Made by a program: the position numbers and the translations under genes. The notes beneath the pieces are model-generated. The model had not been told where the DNA came from, did not search any database, and saw nothing but the letters and a program-made list of their open reading frames with translations. Shown here in pieces: positions 12,601-22,918 of a DNA stretch of 64,000 nucleotides (position 1 is its first letter; the number at the start of each line of letters is the position of its first letter). Location of the stretch: positions 376,001 through 440,000 of the forward strand of contig JARUPY010000164.1 of the NCBI GenBank assembly GCA_029817715.1, given 5' to 3'. The DNA is from Melastoma dodecandrum (taxonomy: Eukaryota > Streptophyta > Magnoliopsida > Myrtales > Melastomataceae).

Positions 12601-15600
12601 AGGTCTCTTCCTGCAGACGCCAATGAAGCATCTTTTTCAAGCTCCTGCAAGAAGATGAAATGAAGCACTTCAACGGCTTTCTCCAATTGGTTTTAAACAA
12701 AAAGAAAGCTAAAATAACCTTAAGCGCCTCCTCGAGAGCTTTAATTTGCTCAGAATCCTTAGCTGCAGCAAGTTCTGAATCTTTTTTCTGAAGCAGTGCA
12801 TGAGCACGAACTTTGTACGCTGCAAATTCACCTTGTAGGCGTTTGATCTGTAGCAACAAAAGAAAAATAACAATAACAACAACAACATTAATAATAATTA
12901 TTAATATAAATTTAATAATAATGTTAATAATTAAATCGAGAAGCAGTATCACAAATCAGACCCATGAATATGTGTGCAGCTTAAAATTGACTTATATCAA
13001 CAATTTGATTTTCATTACCCACCCAGAAAAGGAAATAACGGACAGTGAGCTATGACTGTAGCATGAAGCCTAAAGTCAAGCTGCAATTTTGATGGTGAAC
13101 AGCTTCACACTCAGCAAAATTAGAAGAAGAATATTTCTAAGGTCAGATTAGCATGTGTGTATATGTCCCCTCAAGGAGAATGCCTAGTCAATACCTCCTC
13201 TTTGGCAGCCTCTAATTGAGTGTCTCTTGAGCTAAGTATCTGTGCTTGGGTGGATACTTCAACTTCCAGCTGACCTGACAGAGTAAACAAGAATGCATTG
13301 CAAGTTCACAGGTTCATTTTACCAATCATTTTACTGAACCACAGGTTCACAAGATATACTTCTTAGTTTAGCTGCTTCCACTTCAGCTCGAATGCAATTA
13401 CTCTCCACTATCTCCAGTTTTTCTTTAAGGGTTTGATAAGAAGCATCCCAGCTTTCCTTCTCTTTCTCCTGTTCAGAAAATTATTCGTTCAGACAAAGCG
13501 AAATGACAGGAAAGAAATCTAGGTACAAATAATAAAAAATCAACTATGTACTCTGCATATGCCATGTCCATGCATTTCCACCAATGTCGTTACCATTTCT
13601 ATTAGTTAAGATTCATAATAAATCATGAAATTACTAGAGAAGGTTTTCTCTCTCCTTGTTCATGAAAAACCACCACATTCATACCTGCATGGAGTGAGTT
13701 TGTTGTAGATACAAGATTACGTCCAAAACTCAGAAGATGCACCATAAGTACAAGTTAATGCATAATGTATAATTTAGAACAAGATTTGAAATCATTAAAC
13801 AAGAAAGTTCGCCTTTTTTGGCCCAGGGTACTTTGAATAGCCTTATTTTTGTCAATATATTATGTTGGGAAGAAAAAGACAATAATTCTTGTGTCATGGA
13901 ATTTTATATCTCGGCGGCATTTTGTACATATTTCACCATATGGCCTAATGAAAGAGTGACTATGGAGGTACCCGCAGCATTTCCTTTAGGCAAGACTAAA
14001 AATCAAATTCAACAGCTCATACATGCTCATGTTTGAGGACAGCGACATCTCCTTTCAAAGACTCAGCAGCAGCTCTTAGCCGTGCTGCTTCGCCTGTTGA
14101 AGCTGCCTCAATCTCAGCAATTTTAGATTCTTTCTCTGCAACTGAAACCTACAAGAGGTTAAGAGAAATGAAAACTCACCCTTGCTATGCCAAAATGAAG
14201 TAAACCAGGAAGGTATAGACATCTTCAGATCAAACTGTCACTTGGCATCTGATCACGGCTCAAGAGCCACATTCAACTTCCATTGAAACAACCGCAGACC
14301 CAAGTATAAGAATGCCAATGTTTATACCAAAAGGTCACTGAATAAGTTAGAAATTAAGATATGTCACAAACAAAGACAAATTCTTCAATCGATGCAACAA
14401 GATCATAATTATTCCACTCATGTTAATCTTCAAATTTTAATTAAGGAAATGGAGATGGTGTAGCATTTTGAAACGGATTCCACCCTAACACATTTATTTG
14501 ACTTTTGTTTCACTACTTTGTATCCAAATTCAAGGACAAAATTGTTACCTGTAGAGAGGACATTGTTTCAACTGCTTTGCTTCTTTCAGACACCACCTCT
14601 GCAAGCTGGGTTTCTAAATTTTCTATATTCTAACAAAACATGAAATTACATTTAGAATTCTTTTTCAAAAGAAATCAATTATTGTCACAATAAGGCCCAC
14701 TGGGAGAATATTATAAAAATGCAGACTATTGTTAGATGAAACCACACCTTCTGATATTTGGCAGTAATTTCAGCAATAGAAGCTTGTCGTTTGTCCTCAG
14801 CAACTTTTATCAATCCTCGGAGATCTTCCAACATCTAGACCCACAGAAATAATATAAATAGACAGCCGCAGAGACAACCTATGAACCTTGATAAATCCAT
14901 ATCATTCTAGCAAACTTCCATGTCGCAAGCATATTTTGATGATGTTAGTCTACTGTTTTGATGAATTTTCTTTACTCAAATAAAACAAGTGGTGACTCGA
15001 TCACCATCAAGCATACTGCTTACCTAAAACCCAGAAAGAAAAAAGAAGAGAAGAAGAGTAGGCAACTTATCCATCTAATCCTCCAGAAATTAGAGACTGG
15101 AGAGTCAAAATTGGAATTTCCATGAGATATCATCAGTAACAGTTGGACTAACCACATTGAAGCCTCACAACTAAAATTAACTATCTAATTATTAATCAAA
15201 TGAATGTAAGACATCAACCTACTTAATAGTTTGTTTGTTTGATTTAATGATGAGCTCTAGAATAGGGAAGAATGACAATCTATTACATAATTCACAATTT
15301 AATGACATACAGGAAGGAGATTCCGCATGGTTTCTTTCAAGGCAGTGAAACCATTCAACAAGGCTTAACTAGCTCTGCCTGAGCAAATTCATAACTTCAA
15401 GCTATAACAAATGGCATCAGCAATAAACAAGCGAAGATTTCTCTAATGAGATCAGAAGGGTTTGGTAGTCAAGATCAGTTTTGGGATCAAATCAAAATGA
15501 CTAATGGTAACTTCACACAAAGAGAACTGTTTGAGGTACCTGGTCTTTGTCCAAAATTGTTTGTTGCAGTGACTCAATTGCAAGCTCCTTAGGATGCAAA

Positions 15601-17607
15601 GATCGCCTTAATTCTTCATTATCATCCCGAAGTCTGCATGTTCAGATGAATATGCTGGCATCACAGATATTATGATAGACACACAAGACCCCGCGGAAGT
15701 GTACCAAGCCAAACACTACAGGATTGTACTAACGAATTTGGAATGTAACCAGAGGGGGGCAAAGGTTTCTGAAAGGGGTAGAGCATTCTTCAGATTTACT
15801 GGCCTATAGGAAAATCATGAGGGCACAGATTTGGGTAGAAGAGAAAAAAAAAAATATCGATGTGACATCTCGACTGGGCTAAAGAAATGGCCATCCCCTT
15901 CTATTATTAAAACAATTTAGTGAAGCTTTAACTGAAAAAGAGAAACGTCGATAAGATTTTCTTAAACCGATCGCATACCCAAAATGTTAGTGTCAATCAG
16001 ACAATGGAAGAGGAAAAAAGGATGAAAACTCATAGGCAAAACAAGATTTTATTTACATATAAATACGTCTCACTTCTATTTCAGCACAGGAAAAGCAGCA
16101 GGCTTCCAATGGCTATCGACAAGGCTATTTCAATCAAGGAAATTAATGTATGGGCAAAGGAAAAATCCAGGAAAAAATGGTCGCCAACTGATACTGCAGG
16201 CAGTGTACAAGCATCATTTAATCAAACAATCATAGACTAGAGAAGTTTTCCATCTTATTAAAGATCAGCATTAACACCATATGCTCACAACAAAGAAGAA
16301 AGAACAGATTTACTTATTGCATGTGCTCCTTAATTGCTGCCTCTCTGCATTAATTGCTTTTAGAGCTTCATTTGCTTGTTGTCGCGTCCGCTCCAACTCG
16401 TGTTGCAGGACTAGCTGTTGGGCTGTCGCTTGCTCTGACATTGCTTTCACTTCATTAAAGCAAACTTCAAGATCATCTTTCTCCTGAAGTCATTGTCTCC
16501 AAACCATAGAGATGTCACCATACAAAGTGAGAACTAGAACACAATTTCAGGCAAAAAATATCAAGTAACAAGTCTTTCCACATCACTACCAAAAAAAAAG
16601 TCTTTCCACACAGAAAGAAATATCTAAACACAAATTTGGAGGGGACACTGGGAGATTGGCGCACCTTTTGCAATTCTTGAATGCGTTGTTTTGCTCTTTT
16701 ATGAAGTCTACCAAGTTTAGTGTCGAGATCGGAGTACTTATCTTCCCGCTCTTTTATTTCTTTATCCATCTTTTCTTGGGCTGTATGAGAGGGCCGTCAA
16801 TTTGATTAGGCCAGGAAAAAGGAAAATTGCCACATGTTTGTTCGATTTAGAATGTCTAAACAATACCTATTAAATAGTTTGAAAAATGCCATTATTCCCA
16901 ATCAACATTGTTTTACCAATATTTTCAGAGTGCTGAAGGCATAAATCAGCCAAACAAATATCATACATCCAGGTTATGACTTAATTAGCTCGTTAAAATC
17001 AAGAGTCTCACACTAAAGAAAAACAATAAAATGACCAGGAATCCAAGCTTTGGTTATAAAACTAAAATCCACTTATTGACATTTGCTGCCATACTTAGGG
17101 GTGTTCAACAATCAGACATGGGTAGAATCTGCAGAACACACAGACAAGGAACATCAGACCTTCAGCAAGCTTGGCCTCAAGCTGATGGCAACGTGCCTCT
17201 GCTTCGGAGTTCGCTGCTTGAAGATGCTTCAGGGCATTCTCAGAGGCACCTCGAGTCTGCCTTTCCTCCAACAATTCCCGACGCAAGGATTCTATTTGGT
17301 TCTTCAAATGCTCTGCACCCTGGGCTTCTGACCCGTCTTCTTTTTGTAATAACGACCCTCTCATCCCATCGAAATGACACCTCAGATACTCATTCTGGAG
17401 CTTGAGTTCAGTCGCCATCTGCACTAGCTCATCATGAGTGTCCCCGAGCCCACATGATTGCACCACTCCGGGTGATCCATTCTCCTTTCCATCACCCACA
17501 TCATCACAACCCTTATCAACAACCTGACTCCAATTCATCATTTCCATAGGACCCTCCAAGTTATCGCCATCTCTTGCTCTAACAACCCTGCGTCCCTCGG
17601 TGGACAT
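9614..17607 (-). CDS. GRIP: Protein GRIP homologue (trans-Golgi golgin), 21 exons
   Basis: Exons (minus, high to low): 17607-17160, 16780-16665, 16483-16314, 15633-15540, 14834-14748, 14629-14549, 14148-14023, 13468-13360, 13274-13195, 12847-12719, 12644-12544, 11966-11833, 11741-11644, 11564-11445, 11335-11317, 11218-11160, 10812-10741, 10679-10632, 10470-10365, 10222-10164, 9724-9614. All have GT donors and AG acceptors and compatible phases. The sum is 2367 nt, 788 residues plus stop, the length I recall for the Arabidopsis protein. An acidic N-terminus is followed by almost continuous coiled coil (from about TELKLQNEYLR to EDLERENRLHSQQ). A C-terminal GRIP domain spans residues ~712-758 (VDMTYLKNVILKLLET, LLPVVAMLLQFSPEE), with the conserved Tyr at 721. 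The tail ends SLFSRFSFS. GRIP golgins are peripheral trans-Golgi tethers recruited through this domain by ARL1-type GTPases. The gene looks intact. The 19-nt exon and the start of the 11741 exon rest on phase arguments. Confidence 0.92.
9988..10122. mobile_element. Small MITE-like inverted repeat in the last GRIP intron
   Basis: The left end reads CATGGATTGGATTGG. The right end, reverse complemented, begins CATGGATTAGGATGGAAT, so the ~115-135 bp segment folds on itself. It has no coding capacity and sits between the last two exons (10163-9725). No clear target duplication was seen, so the family is not assigned. Confidence 0.45.
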
Positions 17608-18455
17608 TGCACCACTACTGATAATACATCAATAATAGACTAAAGAAACCAAAATCACCCGACAATTTATCGCCACACACCTCCACAACAGCCAAAAAGC
17701 GAGATGCGTAGTCAACGCGGCAGAAATTTGAATTGCCGAATCGAGCAACACTACCAATCGAACCCCGCACCACTTCGGTAATCAACGGCTAACTTCCAAA
17801 ATGAAATAGGTGCATCTAAACAAAAGTTAGATGCCACCGGGGACGGGGGTGAGATTCGGTCAGGTCGTGATACGAAGACGGAAACTAAACCTAAACCAGA
17901 GATAGGAATCGCAATTTCAAAACCTGATGGACGCCCAACAGAATGAGATTCGGGAGGGACGAAATTGGGAATGATCCCGATCTTCACTTCTGAAACCCGT
18001 CTGTGAAGCCACCGTGCTCTTGTTCGCTTGCTCTTGCTTTTCCGATTTTTATTTTAAAATTCAACAGTATAATTATTTTCAAGCTGAACCGACATTAAAA
18101 TTGAACTTTAAAATATCTTCTAAAACTATTTATGTATTTTAGAACCTTAAAGTTTTTAACATTTATAAAGTAAAATAGGGTGGATCCGTATAAGTGAAAA
18201 TTAGTACAGCTCGTGTGTTTTGCATCATCGTGTCACGAGAGTTTTGTTCGAAAATAGTATTTATAGAAAAAATATATCATAAAATAAAGGCTTAATTATC
18301 AAATATACACTCAACTTTACTAGTTTTTTCCGATCTAGCCTGAAGTTTAAATTGTATCTCTAGGTAGCCTGTACTTTCGACTTGTTTCAATTTTATCCTA
18401 ATTATCTCAGTCTCTAGGTTAACTTTCCCAAACAATAAGAAAATTAATTCTTCTT
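17608..18455 (-). promoter_or_regulatory. GRIP 5' UTR and residual promoter
   Basis: This is the 848 bp between the GRIP start codon and the edge of the integrated virus. The part next to the gene (17608-18040) is GC-richer and probably holds the transcript leader. 18040-18455 is AT-rich and includes a phrase of dispersed-repeat style (18290-18410, around ATCAAATATACACTCAACTT). No convincing TATA box was picked out. The virus replaces everything further upstream. Confidence 0.45.
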
Positions 18456-18460
18456 AAGCG

Positions 18461-18472
18461 GCTCTGATACCA
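18461..18472 (-). promoter_or_regulatory. Viral primer-binding site (Met-tRNA)
   Basis: The minus strand reads TGGTATCAGAGC, the standard 12-nt complement of the plant initiator-Met tRNA 3' end used by Caulimoviridae. It is 23 bp past the stop of the small ORF and lies at the extreme 3' end of the integrated copy, as expected if integration began from DNA opened at this site. Confidence 0.85.
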
Positions 18473-18495
18473 ATAAACAATAACAGGAATCAGAC

Positions 18496-18849
18496 TTAAG
18501 AAGATTTTCTCAGTTGTCTTTGTCGCCGACGTTCTGCCAACCTCGAATACTCGTTTGAGTATCTCGAACTTGCCGCAAACCCAAGATTGGATTTACCTTC
18601 AAGGAAATATTCCTCAAATTCACTCTGCAAGAGAGTCAGCTCTTCTAATTTCTTAGAGTAGCTATCCACAAGCTCAATTAGCTGCTGTATTTGCGCTGAG
18701 AGGCCTGCCAGTCGATCTACTACAGTGTTTAGAAGTCCAGTAGCAGAATCCTTGCCCACACCGTGATCCAAATGTAGGAGCTCGGGGTTTGGACAATCGG
18801 TCATAAGACTCTTGCTTTCGCAATTGTCGTGCTTCTGCACCACCTTCAC
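18496..18849 (-). CDS. Small viral ORF with coiled coil and basic tail, upstream of the primer site
   Basis: There are 117 codons if a GTG is taken as start. The first ATG is residue 17 (MTDCPNPELL), giving 101 residues. Residues ~45-80 form a heptad-like coiled coil (LAGLSAQIQQLIELVDSY and following). The C-terminus is strongly basic (RLAERRRQRQLRKSS). That plan, coiled coil plus basic nucleic-acid-binding tail, recalls caulimovirid virion-associated proteins, but no sequence homology is claimed. The ORF lies between the putative promoter (TATA at ~19066) and the primer site, so it would be in the pregenomic RNA leader, which is unusual. The frame is uninterrupted while pol is broken. It could also be a leader uORF or a remnant of a larger protein. 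Confidence 0.55.
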   Translation of the reverse strand: MKVVQKHDNCESKSLMTDCPNPELLHLDHGVGKDSATGLLNTVVDRLAGLSAQIQQLIELVDSYSKKLEELTLLQSEFEEYFLEGKSNLGFAASSRYSNEYSRLAERRRQRQLRKSS

Positions 18850-19400
18850 AATCTTATTAGATTACGAAGATTATCATAAACTACACAGCGGAAAGTTTAT
18901 CATACCTTAACTCAGTGGGTTGCTCAGAGGGTTCACCAAGCTTCCGCAACAATAGAGATCCAAGAGTAGCACAATTCTCAAACTAGAGAATACAGCGAAC
19001 GCATTCGCAAACTGGAGAGGCTCTTCTGTGTCGTTCCAATGCCCTTACACTGAGGGTCTTATATAAACACTCATCATCCAAGGTTTCAGCCCAAGGCTAT
19101 ACTCCCTGCAAGGTTCTTGATCTTTCGATCTGACCTTCCGTTAGTCTTAACCAATGTTGATTAATTCTAACCACCTTACTCTTGGTTCCTTAAGGTATTC
19201 GGAGAGCGATTCAGAGATTTCTTACTCAGAGTTTTTGAGAGAGAATTTCTCTATTCGATTCGCCTCCCCAAATGAGGTAGAAGGTTCGTGAATATATACA
19301 CAAAGGAGTTGGTGCCTATGCACTGTTTGCCAGCTCAAAAGTAAAAGGAATCTAAACTGTTGCAAAAGTTAGTGGGGTCCTAATGATCGACAAAAATGTC
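18850..19400 (-). other. Viral intergenic region
   Basis: This 551 bp region contains the TATA box at ~19066 and no ORF of note. By analogy with caulimovirids it should hold the promoter and the polyadenylation region. I could not pick out a decisive AATAAA signal. A GT-containing junction (AAGGTATGAT, ~18900-18910) could serve as a leader splice donor, but that is speculative. Confidence 0.5.
19062..19076 (-). promoter_or_regulatory. Putative pararetroviral promoter TATA box
   Basis: The minus strand reads TTTATATAAGACCC in the 550 bp non-coding stretch between the large 3' ORF and the small ORF. Transcription would run toward the primer site ~600 nt away, a typical caulimovirid promoter-to-primer distance, and then toward the GRIP gene. 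Confidence 0.6.
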
Positions 19401-21602
19401 CTAGTCATACTCTATGCAGTTGTCTTCTCCCGTCTGCATTGGAGCGCTGTCTTGGGAGACTCCTTCCTTGTTGTTGGCGTTTGAAGTTTCGCCAACTCCT
19501 TCTTTCTCTGAGAGTCCCGGTGGGTCTTGAACCGTATTAAGAATTTGTCGGACTCTCTCATCATGCTTGATTTGCTGATTTAAAGTCTTGTCTGTAAAAT
19601 CAGCAATCTTACTCCAAACCTCGAAGGTGTCGGTTCGGAGGTGCAGCTCAGAGTTTTCTCGTCTCCAGAAGCTATCCAGAAGGTCGAGCATTTTCTGCCA
19701 TCCTCGGTCTCCTGCTTGTTCATCTATGAGACTCAGATTTGACCGAAGAATCGTGACGGTGATTATACCATCACAGAGCACGTAGTATTCATCCTTGCGG
19801 GCTAACACATGCTCCAGCACATCTTTAAGGAACTCAACCTTTATGGCCTTCCGGACAGTTTTGTCCTTGTAGTATTTCCGCCATAAACCTCTCTGATCGA
19901 GTTCCTGTCGTTGAGGTTCCACCAGACGCCTACTCTCACAGGGGTGGATGTCCCATACTTGCAGATTTTGAAGTATCACCTTCCCATACTGCGGATGGTC
20001 TTCTTCCTCCCTCATTGTGCTAGTAATCAACGCCGTGGCATACTTTGGTCCGTAGCTTAGGCATCCGAGTATAAACCTTACCAACGTAGGCAGGGGTTCC
20101 ATACATTCTGGTTCGGATCTGTCGATTTCCAGTATGTCTACAAACCCAGCATAGACGTAAGGTGCTGCTACTCCCACCATATCTGAGTGAATTCTCAGAG
20201 ACGGCCACTTCCCCGATATCCAGTGTAGATACGGCTGAAGTACAGTGTTCTCCTCAAGCGAGGATTCACTCATGTCCACTACTACCTTTGGGACGTCATA
20301 ATTTCTGATTTCCCCCGGTATTATAGACATCGTTGTGGAGAATATCTGCTGTCTTTCTTTCTCAACTCGAGACAGCTCCTCCTCACCTGAAGCCATAATC
20401 GATAGCTTACACTCCAGATCTTTGATGTACTCAACGGTCTTTCTTGCAAAAAACTCAATCTGGCGCTTGTCATCATGTTTGATGCCACCCATGAGTCCTC
20501 CACAGACCACAGCCGCATCCCAACTTAGGGATTCGTCCTCAAATGAGTCTTCATCAAAAAACCAGGATCCTCCCATATCCTCTTGGGTTTTCCCAACATG
20601 GCCTTTGCCATCGTGACCTCTGTCACCGTGAGAAGTCTCACCAGACTCTTTGACCGAGTCTCTTACAGGAATTGCTTCCTCAAGGCTTTCTTTCTTTTCA
20701 AGATTACCTTCCAATGCTGCGTAAGCACTTCCGAAGTCGAAGTATTGCTCACACTCCATCGCAGCCGCTTCCTCTGGTTCTGCCCTTGGTTCAGGGTCTA
20801 CCACTTGAATTGGCTCGCCTATTATGGCCTTAAACTTAGCATCCTCCTCAGCATACTGTGTTTCCATTTCCTCCTTCTGTTCCTCCTTGCTTTGTAACAA
20901 AGCCTTGTAGGATTTCACAGCTTGATTAATGGACATTTTCTGCTCTTTGGCTAAGTGGTTTCGGCAGTAATTAAACTGCTCCATGGTCAACGGAAACCAC
21001 CAAGGTTCTTCAACCTTTCCGTCCTTCTTAGGACCTTCTTTTGCAGAATCGTCCCCTTTGGGACCAGAAGACCCAAGCCTCTTTGCTTTCCTCTTCTTTC
21101 TGGCTTTCTCTTCTGACTCGACTTTTGCCTTGTCTTTCATATCTGCCATTTTCACATCTCTTCTGGAGCTTTCCTCCTTCAGATCTGTCTTCCCCTCCTG
21201 GGAAACTCTCGCTTTCTCCTTGGGATTGGTTATTACCTTTCCCTTAGATTCAGCCATCCCTTTCTGGGATTCTTTCGCCTTTCCCTTAGATCTGGCCCCA
21301 GCCTCCTTGGGATTAGCCATCTCCTTCTGGAGATCTGGTTTCGCTTCACTCTTGGAGTCAGCTTTTGCTTTCTCCTTAAGTTTAGCCTTCCCCTTTTGGG
21401 AATCCGCAGTTTTCAGCTTCTTGGGACATTCGTAAGAACGATGTCCTAGTTGCTTGCACTGCCAGCAGAGCACTGCCGCTTTCGTTCCTGAAACGGAACC
21501 AGCATCACTATGCTCACCATCTCCCTTATTAGGACATACCTTTCGGGAGTGTCCCTCCTTCTTGCATCCCCAGCATATCTTTCTTTTTGCAGCAGGATCC
21601 AT
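19401..21602 (-). CDS. Large 3' viral ORF with two zinc knuckles and a K/E-rich region
   Basis: There are 733 residues from the ATG at 21602 (MDPAAKRKICWGC). The frame is open upstream to 21635. Two CCHC knuckles of the form C-x2-C-x4-H-x4-C lie near residues 10-23 (CWGCKKEGHSRKVC) and ~46-59 (CWQCKQLGHRSYEC). Residues ~65-190 are a Lys/Glu/Ala-rich low-complexity stretch with recurring KGKAK, KEKAK phrases. A Glu/Asp-rich middle follows. The C-terminal ~350 residues look globular and I do not recognise them. The start overlaps the end of the RNase H frame by ~74 nt in a different frame, so expression may use reinitiation, splicing or a subgenomic RNA. No break is seen over 2.2 kb. It may be an accessory, transactivator-like or nucleic-acid-binding protein, but function is not assigned. 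Confidence 0.7.
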   Translation of the reverse strand: MDPAAKRKICWGCKKEGHSRKVCPNKGDGEHSDAGSVSGTKAAVLCWQCKQLGHRSYECPKKLKTADSQKGKAKLKEKAKADSKSEAKPDLQKEMANPKEAGARSKGKAKESQKGMAESKGKVITNPKEKARVSQEGKTDLKEESSRRDVKMADMKDKAKVESEEKARKKRKAKRLGSSGPKGDDSAKEGPKKDGKVEEPWWFPLTMEQFNYCRNHLAKEQKMSINQAVKSYKALLQSKEEQKEEMETQYAEEDAKFKAIIGEPIQVVDPEPRAEPEEAAAMECEQYFDFGSAYAALEGNLEKKESLEEAIPVRDSVKESGETSHGDRGHDGKGHVGKTQEDMGGSWFFDEDSFEDESLSWDAAVVCGGLMGGIKHDDKRQIEFFARKTVEYIKDLECKLSIMASGEEELSRVEKERQQIFSTTMSIIPGEIRNYDVPKVVVDMSESSLEENTVLQPYLHWISGKWPSLRIHSDMVGVAAPYVYAGFVDILEIDRSEPECMEPLPTLVRFILGCLSYGPKYATALITSTMREEEDHPQYGKVILQNLQVWDIHPCESRRLVEPQRQELDQRGLWRKYYKDKTVRKAIKVEFLKDVLEHVLARKDEYYVLCDGIITVTILRSNLSLIDEQAGDRGWQKMLDLLDSFWRRENSELHLRTDTFEVWSKIADFTDKTLNQQIKHDERVRQILNTVQDPPGLSEKEGVGETSNANNKEGVSQDSAPMQTGEDNCIEYD

Positions 21603-22918
21603 CTGCAGAGTTTTTAGAAAGAGAGGTGTTTGCAAGTTCTCTAGAGAGAGAGTCAGCTATTATGTTGTGGTCGGACTTAATGTATTCGACCTCATATTTA
21701 TAATAGCTTAATTGTTCCTGCAACCTTAAGAGTCTAGTTTGTCTAGCTTCCTTAAGGTTCAGACTCATAAACCTTTTTACATAGGTCGAGTCAGAGCGCA
21801 CTAAAAATTCTTTCGGTGCCAAAAAGATGTAAAAAGCCTTTATCCCGTATTTTAAGGCTAATACTTCATTTTCATGTATCGGGTACCATAATTCGTGCCC
21901 CTTGAAGCCTTCCGACCAGTTTTGCACACTGGTTCTGGTTTTCGTCCTCTAATTTTGAGGACTGCTCCCCAAAATTCTTCGGAAGCATCAACTTCCAAGA
22001 CTAACTCGTCCTTGTCAGAAGGTAAAGCTAATTGTGGTAAATCTTTTACCTTTGCTTTAATCCTTCTAATGGATTGAGTGTCTTCATCTTCCCATTTCCA
22101 AGGGTTTGTAGAAGTGGTTTTCTTCGCAATCCTACCCAAATCTCTGGAAAGATCTTTCACAAACTTTCTTGCATAGTTAGCGCATCCTCAAAATCTCTGG
22201 ACTTGCTTTCTATCCTCAAGTCTGTCAGGAAAATTAATTATTTTCTCAGCAATATGATTTTGCAGTTTAATTTTTCCCTGCTCAATCTCCATGCCTAGAA
22301 AATTTACTGATTCCCTAAACCATTCTATCTTTTTCTCTGATAGAATCATGCCTTCTCGACGAAAGACATCGGTCACCTCATCAAGGTGTCTCATGTGTTC
22401 ATCTTCAGTCTGACTGTAGATTAGCACATCGTCAATATAGACCGCACAAAATTTTCGGACCTGCTTGAAAGCATTATCCATTTTGCGCTGAAAAACGCCT
22501 GGAGCATTCTTCAGGCCGAATGGCATTACCAACCATTCAAACATTCCTTGCAGAGCATTGAAGGCAGTTAGAGGAACCGACTCCTCCTCCATCTTGACTT
22601 GCCAGTACCCACTTTTCAAGTCAAATTTAGAGAAGAACTTCGGTTGGCTCAGACTTACTCTATCAATTAAATCTCCCGCAGTGGGAATCTTATAGCCATC
22701 GTCTTTTGTAGCTTTGTTAAGCTGACGATATAATCTATAACCATTCGTGCTTTACCTCGCACCTGCTCGGCATGATTAATAACCATAAAGGCAGGACTAG
22801 AATGTGGACTGTAACTGTCCCTAATCAAGCCTTTTCCAAGCAACTCAGGAATTTGTTTGTCAAACTCCTCAACCATTTCAGCCGTATACGTAATGTTTCT
22901 GGCTCTTATAATGGTTCA
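21529..22918 (-). pseudogene. Viral reverse transcriptase and RNase H, broken
   Basis: RT spans about 22876-22190, with the catalytic motif AVYIDDVLIYS (YIDD at 22428-22439) and the MPFGLKNAP motif at ~22510-22535. RNase H spans about 22070-21590 (LEVDASEEFWGAVL, then DHNIIADSLSREL). Breaks are: an in-frame TGA at 22916-22918 separating this part from the protease region, a frame change near 22735, an in-frame stop near 22185, and another frame change near 21860-21925. The frame then runs on to 21529, overlapping the next ORF. The enzyme would convert pregenomic RNA into DNA. This copy cannot encode a full-length form. Confidence 0.88.

Noticed and set aside
18290..18410. Possible gene or LTR end upstream of GRIP
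   Set aside because: Only a dispersed-repeat style phrase, no partner copy, no primer site and no ORF.
20335..21435. Plus-strand ORFs over the viral 3' ORF (for example 20583-20897, 20983-21435)
   Set aside because: They are antisense shadows of the long minus-strand ORF; the Leu/Phe/Ser-rich content mirrors the Lys/Glu-rich repeats.
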